NCBI GenBank assembly: GCA_958510825.1
Contig: OY294047.1
Coordinates: forward strand, 5,580,001 to 5,644,000
DNA from: Brachypterus glaber
Lineage: Eukaryota > Arthropoda > Insecta > Coleoptera > Kateretidae
DNA: 64,000 nucleotides
Direction: 5' to 3'
The first letter of the stretch is position 1. Each line of letters begins with the position of its first letter. Below the pieces are notes generated by a model. That model saw nothing but the letters and a program-made list of their open reading frames with translations, had not been told where the DNA came from and searched no databases. Positions 47,191 to 57,125 of the stretch are shown here, piece after piece. The position numbers and the translations under genes are program-made.

Positions 47191-48661
47191 ACGATTATTC
47201 AAAAAATTATGAAAATGTTTTCAAATAGGTGAAAAAGTAACAAATTTAATCATTTTATTTAATTGCAATTCCAAACATTTCTTTGATATATAAGAATTGT
47301 TTATTTTTCTTTAGATATACAAAAAAGTATAAAAGTATAATGTGCAATAAAAAAAATAGTAAATCTACAAAAGTAAATATTAAAATAGTATACCTACATA
47401 CTTAAGGTTTAAAGTACAATATACAATTAAAAAAATAAATACTTATATGGTATGTACCTAATTTGCATTATACGGAAAATATTTATTACTTAATAAAGAT
47501 GGTTAAGAAAAAACTTTCTTTCAAAAAATATAACTGAACACCAACACTCCTTATGACTTATGCAAAATACAATTTTTGAAATTGTATGAGCGGTTTCTGT
47601 GATAACAAGTTTGGGCGGTAGGTCCCCTTAAAAAATGGCTACGTCACTGAAATATTTTAAATATCATACGCCAGTGCATATCGTCACTCAAAGTTCAAAA
47701 TGTCGCATTTCAAAATTTTACTTTTTGTTTTAAATCGTAGGAAACCTAAATAAAATGACATTAAAACTTACAGTTTACAGTGTAAAGTTTAATATACATA
47801 TTTAAAGACCCCACTGTGGGTCAGGTGGTCAGGTATTTTGGCAAAAAGTATTTTAAGCGATTTCGATAAAACAAATATGTCACTGTAATCAAGGATAGTT
47901 GAAGTATCATACAAATATTGAGCCTTTTAAATAACTTTTGAGATCAGGACAATAGCGCGAAATATAAATTTGTTTTAAGAACTTCGCTGTATTTGGCGGT
48001 TTAATATTATTAATAATTTTGGATTAGTACGGAATTTCAAAAGTGTTTCATCGTTTTTTATATTCTTATAGATGCATAAGTTAGATAAAATATAACTAGC
48101 TAAAAAAAGTTTTGTATGTTCAAATACTACATACTTTTTCATTAGATTGCTACTTAGTTTAATAAATGTCATTTTAGATATACCCCGCAACACAAGGCAG
48201 CACAATCAGCATAAAAAAATTATATTAAATCATCTTATTACTTACGATGTGGTCCTTTTGTATTCTTACAAGCACTTCCTGCATTTTTCAAGAGATATCA
48301 CTTTTTATAGTGCAGGTATGTTACCAAAAGTTCTCGCTCGGGATTGGTTTTGGTAAACATTTGCGCGGGGCAAGTGTGACAAAATTCAATATTTTTTCAC
48401 AAAAATTACAAAATTGGTGTATGGGGGTTTTTAACGTTGGATTTGATTTTAGCGGTGTTGTAAACCCCCAAATACCAATTTTTATGTTTATTTGACAAAA
48501 ATCAGACTTTGTGCCAAAAAATCTGATCGTCTGGTCCATAGTGGACTACTGAATTGTGGCGTCTTATTAAATAGTCACAATTTAGCAACAAAATAAATCA
48601 AAGTAATATTATGGCATACGACCTTTTGCACGTTAACTGACAATATGATACATATATGTAA

Positions 48662-48918
48662 TTAATAACTTTTATCTAAAATAGTTATTGTCTGTGGTAC
48701 TATTGAATTTGCCTCGCCCGAAAAGGTAGATAAGTGATTATGGCCAGATTTAATTTCAACAATATTTTTGTAACTTATAACTCGTGCTTTGCAGTTTAAA
48801 TCTTGATTTTTTAAACAGCACCAATATGTTTTTAGTTGGTACTTATAATGAACCCTATATTCGTAATTGTCTAGAACCATAACAGGGCGCCGTGCACTAG
48901 TTTTGAAATAAACAGTAC
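48662..48918 (-). CDS. mod(mdg4): FLYWCH alternative 3' exon
   Basis: A CGTTTTAG acceptor, then TVYFKTSARRPVMVLDNYEY and 84 codons. The core is TYWCCLKNQDLNCKAR and GHNHLS. The glycine of the opening K-P-G motif is missing (KTSARR). The finger resembles that of the 32-39 kb subfamily (KNQxLNC), but it lacks their insertion and ends at ITILDKSY like the 31 kb exon. Confidence 0.86.
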
Positions 48919-49156
48919 CTAAAACGATAACAACATATGTTAGTTAATATCTATTAATTTTAATTAATTATAATTATTGTAAATAGGCAATTACATATAA
49001 ATAAATAAATATTTACTGATTACATGCACATAATATAAATTATATTTTACATATTATGTACTTAGTTTTATTAAAAAATAAATAAATAAAAAACCCGCAG
49101 CGGTCACAAGGAAGACCCGCCCCCCACAAGGTATAAATTTTATGTAATAGTATATT

Positions 49157-49268
49157 AAAGTACTAGTTTGATAACACCCGTTTTTAGCGCACGAACATGA
49201 TTTTAGAAAACGAGCCGCTTGCGGCGAGTTCTAGTGCGCTAAAGACGTGTTATGAAAGGAGTACTTTA
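49157..49268. mobile_element. Short palindromic MITE
   Basis: AAAGTACTAGTTTGATAACA and its imperfect inverse, with TAGCGCAC/GTGCGCTA inside. The flanking 49269-50042 holds no exon. Confidence 0.65.
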
Positions 49269-50042
49269 TACAATGTTTTCTATTTTTCTCTAAAATTAAA
49301 AAAAAACAAACATTTATGTAAATTGATGACCGATTTAGGGATTTTTGATATTTTGATATATTTTTTAGTCAGCTCTTCTCTTTTTCACTGCAAGTAACCA
49401 AGCCAAAATTTTAAAACGTAAAAATTAACTTAAAACACAGTTTCGTAGAAAACTAAATTAAAAATTTTTAGTAAAAAACTTAGTCCTGAGAAATATGTAA
49501 CATAAGTAAATGGCGCCCAAAAGTATTAGGTATAAACTACCTTTAAATGGAGGTCCTGTATCACTATAATAATAAAATAAATAAATAAATTAATAAATAT
49601 GTTTCTATGTTTGTTTTCAACGGATTATTGCTGATGTATGGTTATTATATATGAGAATTATAAAAATTTGGAATATATAATAACTTTTTTAGATGTAACT
49701 TTAATACTGTTTGTTTGTTTTATTTTTGCGGTTTCCGATGCATTGTACATTTTCACGTTAATTAGTGAAAATAAAAATCGATTTTTTTCGCTAATATACA
49801 TTTTCGCTGAACCACTCACAAATGAATCTTATTTCAACATTAGAAATTTTAAAACCCACTAATATTGTAAAAATCTTTATATTTCCTGTGGTGTTGTCCA
49901 TATTCCTAAAAATAACAAGGGTATGTTTAAAACAGCACCAACTGTATGTTTAAATCAGGGATTTTTTAAAGATTTGTAATTGGTGGTGGTGGTGATGCCA
50001 AAGTATTACTTACCTCTTTCTGATTTGAAAAAGGTATATCTA

Positions 50043-50984
50043 TATAGGCAAGTAATATTGGGAATAGGACATCAATAAAAAACTTAGATTAAGCAGTAAC
50101 TAGTTTCGTCATTTAATTTGACTTTCTCAAACTGATCTAAAAAACAATAAAAAACACTTATAGAAAATTCATAGACATAGAACTATAACTATAAAAAACT
50201 TTTATAAAAGAAAAATTGCATATATTACCTTTGCTCTCATTAAAACTTAAATTTGAACATTAAAAATAAATAAATACACTACAATTACATAAAACATTAA
50301 ACAAATTTTGTAAGACACGCACAACATTCAAACGTCAATTATTTACTAATTTTTTGCGTCAAAGTGATAAAAATATGTATACAAGGTAGACTATGGAATT
50401 TAATAAAATTATTTGGTGAAGGTGCATCATTATTATTAATAAATTTATACCTTTTTAATCTTGTACACTATTAGGTATTTTGTAATATTTTTTATATTCG
50501 TTTAACAATCCTGCATAAACGAATATAAAAAAAAAAAAATATTACAAAATACCTAATAGTGTACAAGATTAAAAAGGTATAAATTTATTAATAATAATGA
50601 TGCACCTTCACCAAATAATTTTATTAAATTCCATAGTCTACCTTGTATACATATTTTTATCACTTTGACGCAAAAAATTAGTAAATAATTGACGTTTGAA
50701 TGTTGTGCGTGTCTTACAAAATTTGTTTAATGTTTTATGTAATTGTAGTGTATTTATTTATTTTTAATGTTCAAATTTAAGTTTTAATGAGAGCAAAGGT
50801 AATATATGCAATTTTTCTTTTATAAAAGTTTTTTATAGTTATAGTTCTATGTCTATGAATTTTCTATAAGTGTTTTTTATTGTTTTTTAGATCAGTTTGA
50901 GAAAGTCAAATTAAATGACGAAACTAGTTACTGCTTAATCTAAGTTTTTTATTGATGTCTTATTCCCAATATTACTTGCCTATA
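50043..50984. repeat. 942-bp near-perfect palindrome
   Basis: Two arms of about 460 bp run from TATAGGCAAGTAATATTGGG to the inverse, with a loop of about 13 bases (AACAATCCTGCAT) at 50504-50516. Only one or two mismatches are seen by eye (for example 50069 against the opposite arm). No reading frame. It lies 28 bp downstream of the stop of the FLYWCH exon at 51012, and a minus-strand AATAAA falls in its near arm. Confidence 0.9.
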
Positions 50985-51011
50985 TCAATTTCAAGGACGC
51001 TAACGTATATT

Positions 51012-51268
51012 TTAATAAGGTATATCTTTTAACCATATCGACTGACTGACTAGATTCTCTAAATTTCCCTTAAACGTCGATTGATGAGAATGGGTACACT
51101 TAATTTCCACGGTGTTTTCATAACTGATGGCTCGTGCTTTACATTCATGATTACGGCTTTTAATACACACCCAGTATGTTCTACTGGGAGTCTTATAGTG
51201 AACTTTAAATTCGTAATTATTTAATATCATCATTGGGTATTTATTTCCAGGTTTAAAATGGATTATAC
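51012..51268 (-). CDS. mod(mdg4): FLYWCH alternative 3' exon next to the palindrome
   Basis: A TTATTTTAG acceptor, then IIHFKPGNKYPMMILNNYEF and 84 codons. The core is TYWVCIKSRNHECKAR and THSHQS, so the usual Asn between the two His is Ser. Its closest relative by opening sequence is the exon at 62945. Any transcript ending here would run its 3' untranslated region into the palindrome. Confidence 0.87.
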
Positions 51269-51391
51269 CTAAAATAACATATTTAATTAGATTTTAACAT
51301 ATAATTTTGTAAGACATTATGAAAGTCCACTTACTTTTTAAAAATATATGACAAATACTATTTGATAGTCTTTTATTATTGCACAAAAGTT

Positions 51392-51932
51392 GGCAGACTA
51401 ACATCTCTACTCTAAATTTCTCTACTCCCTAACATCCCTACTCCATAACATCCCTACTCCACAATAACTCTACTCCGTAAAATCTCTACTCCATAACATC
51501 TCTACTCCGTAACAACTCTACTCCGCACTATATGCACTCGATTAGCCACTTGTCTTAACTCAAATGAATATTTGTCACTGTCAAATATGAATTTAATTTA
51601 TTAATTACTTACTTATTAGTGCATATTAAGAGTACGCGATCATTGTGGCTTTTAGAATAATTAATTTATGATTGTTCTTGATTTGAATTTAAAGATAAAC
51701 GTTTTCTACGAAAAAAATAAAATAATCAAGAAGAAGAAGATTCTTTGTTCTTTGAACTGCTCATTTATTATTAAGTGGCTAATAAAGTCCTTATAGTGTG
51801 GAGTAGAGTTGTTACGGAGTAGAGATGTTATGGAGTAGAGATGTTACGGAGTAGAGTTGTTGTGGAGTAGGGATGTTATGGAGTAGGGATGTTAGGGAGT
51901 AGAGAAATTTAGAGTAGAGATGTTAGTCTGCC
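51392..51932. mobile_element. hAT-type MITE with telomere-like subterminal repeats
   Basis: The ends GGCAGACTAACATCTCTACT match their inverse and are flanked by perfect 8-bp duplications CAAAAGTT (51384-51391 and 51933-51940). Just inside both ends, units such as GGAGTAGAGTTGTTAC and GGAGTAGGGATGTTA repeat about ten times in opposite orientation. A fragment of the same repeat is at 12815-12870. Confidence 0.9.
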
Positions 51933-51940
51933 CAAAAGTT

Positions 51941-52516
51941 AATTAAAATTGTTCCTGTATAAAGTAAAACGCGGTTTGAATCAAAAAAATCCAATATAAT
52001 ACTACACTGAGATAAATTTTTACATCGACGTGCATGGGTAATTTACTCCCAGCTGCTGCTGATGTGAATTTACACTCGAAGCGTTAATATAAATGCGGTG
52101 TGTATTATATTTTTACATCCAGTGTGTAAAGTTTACACCAATATTATGAATGTTTTTTTATGAATAGTGTTTTAAGGAAAAACTACGCAACAGAAAAATA
52201 AAACGTATATTCGTAATCAGCGCTACAAAAAGTACCAATATAAAATAGAAACAGAAAATATACACAAGTCTTAACAACTCAAAATTTGAAGGGCCAGTGT
52301 TACCGCCTAAATAAGTAAAATATTATAAAATGTATGTTTTAAGGATAGTGTATTAATTAAAAGTCGTTTATAAAATTATTTCCTTTTATAAAAACATATT
52401 AAATCATCGAAGTATGCTTTGACTTCATTTATATGAAATTCCCCAACAGTTGCGAGGTCAACTCCACCGGATTAGGATACAAAATATTTAAAAACCATTC
52501 CTTATTTTTTATATAA
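51941..52516. other. No gene seen
   Basis: AT-rich, no exon or repeat structure supported. Confidence 0.4.
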
Positions 52517-52647
52517 AGCTTATCCAGAAGCTTGCATAAGAACATAAAACATAAGAATGCGATGCCGTGATTTGATAACAAGATACATGGTGGCACATCA
52601 ACCCAATCACGGCATCGCATTGTTATGTTTTATGTTCTTATGACCTA
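52517..52647. mobile_element. Palindromic MITE, relative of 32084-32233
   Basis: Shares ACATAAGAATGCGATGCCGT and GCATCGCATT with that copy, in palindromic layout. Confidence 0.7.
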
Positions 52648-52914
52648 ACACAAAACGTTATTTTTTTAAATGAAAATCATATATATCGGTTATAGTTGGC
52701 TTTGACCTCAATTATCTCATATTCCTCAACAGGTGGCACCCGCCGGATTCGGAGTGAGCGAACCCGAATTATCTACAAACCATCAATACAAAAAATTATA
52801 TTTTGTATATACTACAAAACACGTTTCAGTCAAAAATAGGTGTTTGGTTTGGACTTTTTTGGACTTTTTTTGGACTACAAGACTTTCTGTAGACTAGCCA
52901 CATTTACGGTATAA

Positions 52915-53590
52915 AATAGTTTATTCTATAACTAGTATGGAATAGACAATATTCCGTGCGAGCGGAAAGTTGGTCATACGAGCCGGTAGGCGAGTATGAC
53001 GGTCCCGCGAGCGCGGAACGACTTCCATACGTGTTGTAGACTATACTTTTTCTTCGACTGCAAATATGAAACACTGTATGGCTTAAAACTGCGGACAAGG
53101 TTAAAAACAAGGTTTTTTGTGACTTGACATTGTAAATGGAACAAAACACATATTTTTAAATAAAGCAATTAATGTTATTTAAATTTTATCAAATGAGTAC
53201 TTAAAAAAGATTTTTATTTAATTTTGGCACATATTTACAAATTATAATGCAAAAATTGAAGGTTATGTCAGATTGTTGTGACAGATATCAGGTTTAAATA
53301 TTTAACAATAGATGGAGCAGTTTTAATTTTTTGAACTAAATTGATAAAAAACTGGTCAAATATTAAGAAAAACTAATAAACTTTATGTAATGTTAACGCA
53401 AAACTTTAAATTGCATTAAATTATTTAATGTTTCGTAGTAAAATATATATTTTTGCTAATTGTGCTACAGTTTTCTTTACTTTTATAAACAAGAGATGGC
53501 ACTACATGTGCTCATTCTAACACTTGATACGGAATATTCATACCGTATCTATTGGATGGATTCATTCTGTGTTTGAAAAGTGTGTATATG
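52915..53590. repeat. Dispersed repeat, copy 2
   Basis: Same orientation as 3120-3780 and about the same length; it carries a small extra insertion near 53090. Confidence 0.75.
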
Positions 53591-53890
53591 CTATTGTAAA
53601 TACTAATAAGTATTTTTCCCAAGAAAGATATTTATTTCACTATGATAAAAACAAAAACATTAATTGTAAATATTTTATTAAAACTAAAAGAAATATAATT
53701 AACAATATTAAATAAAATAGGTCTAAATATTCCTAATAATTTATTATTAACAAATAATTAAATTATCGAAATAAGTATGTTTAGCTAATAACCATCGGTT
53801 CTAAAAAAATAAAAGTCAAATCAAAAAATAAGTGATCACTTGTCTGATCGAAAAATTCATTTACCGGAGGAAAAAGGAAAAGCAAGAATT

Positions 53891-54264
53891 ACACGGAAAA
53901 AAAATTATAGCTAGGAGCGCTATAACACACATACCAAGCAAATTATAATCGCTTATTATATAAATACAAGGCTTTCTCCTACAATTATGGCATTCAGTGT
54001 AAAAATTTATATGAAATACTTTAATTGTTTAGTGAATAATAAAATATAACAAATAGTATGGCATTTATAGCTTAAATAGATTTAATTATTGTCCGTGCTA
54101 ATAAATATAATCGTGTCTGTAATATATATAATCGTTTCCAATTTATTTTTAACATTATTAGTTATTGTGTCCCTTATAATCTATAGCTTAAATCACTATA
54201 ATTTGCCACTGTTACCAAATATCTTATAATGTATAGCGCAGAGCCCACTAATTTCTTTCCGTAT
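53891..54264. mobile_element. CACGGAAA MITE, copy 3 (internal deletion)
   Basis: Same ends as copies 1 and 2 but about 50 bp shorter, lost between two AATA-like repeats near 54101. AGAATT occurs on both sides, a possible target duplication. Confidence 0.83.
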
Positions 54265-54360
54265 AGAATTAAAAAAAAAACTACTTTAACTTTTATTAAA
54301 GTAAATATATACAAGGACAGAAATTTTTAATTTTAAACAAAATTATAAAAATATTAATTT

Positions 54361-54862
54361 ATTATTCCATCAATCTATTTTCTAATCATCGTATAGAGTG
54401 ATATTGGTAGACTAACAGTTTCGGGCTGCTGGCCCTCTTCAGTACCAAGAGTCAACTCTGCACGCTGATTAAGAAAACGGTTTAAGACTTTATTTGCAAA
54501 AGGAATATAGCCATTAGATTGATTTAGACTTGTGCGCCATCTATTGCTAGATGTAGACAACTACTCATACCTCTCCTAGTCTATGCACTATGTGCTTGAG
54601 GCATACAAGTCTTCAACTTGCTACCATTTAAAGCCTCCAGACTAGGAGAGGAATGAGTAGTTGTCTACATCTAGCAATAGATGGCGCACAAGTCTACATT
54701 AATCTAATGGCTATATTCCTTTTGCGAATAAAGTCTAAAACCGTTTTCTTAATCAGCGTGCCGAGTTGACTCTTGGTACTGAAGAGGGCCAGCAGCCCGA
54801 AACTGTCAGTCTACCAATATCATTCTGTACGATGATTAGAAAATAGATTGATGGAATAATAA
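54361..54862. mobile_element. 500-bp palindromic element
   Basis: Arms of about 220 bp from ATTATTCCATCAATCTATTT to its inverse, with a loop of about 50 bases around 54600. Half of it recurs at 25090-25300. Confidence 0.85.
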
Positions 54863-55347
54863 AATAAATATATTCACTTAAAACTATATTTTAGCAACCT
54901 GAATTTTATGTCGACTCTCTTGTTTTTACATAGTGATTTATTTAAAATACGAAATTATCAAGTTTTGTAAAAAATAATAAAATATTTTTTATTTTTTTTA
55001 AAGGATTTTTGTTTAAAACCAAAAAAAAAATAAAACTAAGATTTTTCCATTTTTTACAATATTTGTTTTTTTTTGCAAGTGAATCACTATGTAGAAACAG
55101 CGTCAGCATGACCTGTCCGGTTAGTAAAATATACTTTAAAGTGTCTATTTGGTTATACTTAAAAAATAGTTTTTTTTTTTAATTTTAATTTTCACTTGCC
55201 CCAGGTAAATGAATATTTCGATCCGACCTGTGGTGATGATCAAACAATACCCTGGGATCAAAATATTTCCAGTTGACGGTATTTATTTCAAAAAGTTTGT
55301 GCTATGCCGCATTTTCTATAATATAAAAAATGTAATATAATTAGTAA

Positions 55348-55388
<41 letters not shown>

Positions 55389-55743
55389 TTGGTATCTTTT
55401 TCGCCTCCTCATATCTTGGTGGCTTCCTTCTATCCACCAGTAATACAAGAGGTTCATTGAATTTTTTTGAATATAAAAAACCGTTATATTTCATTTAGTA
55501 AAGGCATGCAGAGAGGGGTAAAGATTTGTAAAAAATGTAAATCGTTATATATTCGATAACTTTTCAGCTCCTTATATAAAGGGAATTTTTTAAGCTCCGT
55601 GTATAAAATAGTGTTATACGAAGGGAGCGACTTTTTCTCCGATCAACGTTGCCAAATATAACTTCAGTTTTGGCCATGTGTTTGTAAACCACGTGACATT
55701 TTTAAGGTTAGAATCTTCATTTGTTTCCTATGTGCGTGATAAA
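54863..55743. other. Upstream region of the recombinase gene; (AT)n run
   Basis: (TA)n at 55349-55386. The 140 bp before the ATG at 55744 are less AT-rich and may hold the promoter, but I see no certain TATA box or initiator. Confidence 0.4.
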
Positions 55744-55757
55744 ATGGAGCATACAAG
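55744..55757 (+). CDS. Crypton-like recombinase gene, exon 1
   Basis: ATGGAGCATACAAG followed by a GTAAGA donor. It joins exon 2 in frame to give MEHTRSRRILEMALTKL. The context AAAATGG is a good start. The exon is tiny, so the call rests on the frame agreement with exons 2 and 3. Confidence 0.6.
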
Positions 55758-55860
55758 GTAAGAACCATGAATTTAATACAAAATTAATCTAATTTGTTAT
55801 GTGATACATTGGAAATAATAAATTAGTTTTTAAATATATCATTAGTGATTATAATTTTAG

Positions 55861-55937
55861 GAGCCGAAGAATTTTGGAAATGGCATTAACTAAATTAAGC
55901 GAGTCCTCAAGCCCAACTCACATATCAGATACTGAGG
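55861..55937 (+). CDS. Crypton-like recombinase gene, exon 2
   Basis: Bounded by TAATTTTAG and GTAAGT. It encodes a Ser-rich stretch, LSESSSPTHISDTE, that continues into the acidic start of exon 3 without a frame break. Acidic and Ser-rich N-termini of this kind (ending SDKDPTYIPSP in exon 3) are common in transposon-related insect proteins. Confidence 0.65.
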
Positions 55938-56138
55938 GTAAGTTTCTGTGTAATTAAAAACTGATGGTTTTATAATTTTATTTAAAACAAGCTAGCGGGA
56001 GGTCTTACTATAATAATTTTTAAATATAGGCCTTAAAAAACGAAAATATAAAATAAATATATTGATAAAATTTAGAGGACGAAAAGGCTTTTTTGGTATA
56101 GGCCAAAAAGTAAAACAGAGGAAGTCTAAGGAAAAGTT

Positions 56139-56516
56139 ATCACGGTGTTTTAGAAGAACCTTTAAAAGACAAAACAACTTCCATTTTTTTTTCCATTTGA
56201 AATTTTGTTATATGAGCTCTAATTAAAAAAATAAGACCAAAATTTTAAAAATCGTTAGACCCGTGTTTGAAAAAAATGTGTTTTTTAGAAAATATCTTCG
56301 ATATTTCACGCTAACAAACTCGGTTTGCCCTTGATGTCTCGGATTTTGACCAAACTTGGCTTAGTGTTCCCGCTATGGTACCTAAGCACTTCCACCAATT
56401 TTTTTTCAAAACGGTCTTATTTTTTTAATTAGAGCTCATATAACAAATTCCAAAAAGAAAAAAAAATGGAAGTTGTCATGCCATTTAAAAGTTCTTCTAG
56501 AACACCGTGTTATTCT
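56139..56516. mobile_element. MITE inside intron 2 of the recombinase gene
   Basis: The ends AACACGGTGTTCTAGAAGAA (right, inverted) and its counterpart at left agree over about 110 bp; both include GGTCTTATTTTTTTAATTAG. It does not touch the splice sites. Confidence 0.75.
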
Positions 56517-56911
56517 TTTTGCTGATTTGTTGACCGAAAAGCGTAAGTAAAAACTAAAAAAAAAAAAATTTGAATAAAAAAATATTTTTACCATAGTTGT
56601 TTTGATTTAAAAAAAAATATACTTGCAGTAAATAATGTCGCTAGTTTATTATTTTCATGGCTTTTTTATAATGGTATTTACTGTAAATTCTTTAATCTGA
56701 TTAAACCAATTTATCTTTAATTTTACTACTTCTAGAATATTTCTAAACAATTGCTTATTTTTTTTAATTGGTATATTTTTCTACAGTTTGAAATTTAAAT
56801 CAAATAAGTTGTTATTCAACTTATTTTAAAGTCATTTAAACTATTTTAAAATTAAAATATAATAATTATCAGAATAGGTTATAATCGAATAAAAAAATAC
56901 TGTATATAACA

Positions 56912-57013
56912 AGTGCGAAAAGTTTTTGGTATGCTTCTAGAGATTGCCAGCCTCGACTAACCTCTCGGGTGGAAAATACCGTAGTCATCCAAAAACATAA
57001 CTTTTCGCACGTA
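56912..57013. repeat. Short hairpin in intron 2
   Basis: GTGCGAAAAGTTTTTGG at left pairs imperfectly with CCAAAAACATAACTTTTCGCAC at right, around a loop of about 60 bases. A tiny MITE is likely. Confidence 0.6.
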
Positions 57014-57125
57014 TCATAAAGTACTATTGTATACTTATCCGCTAGCTGTTATTTATTTATTTTTTTAATTATGCCTTTTACATTTTTCAAAATTTTATTT
57101 CAATTAAACTAATTTTTACTTTCAG

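Noticed and set aside
51392..51932. Interstitial telomere or CRISPR-like array
   Set aside because: The repeats are inverted at two transposon ends with an 8-bp target duplication, without regular unique spacers.
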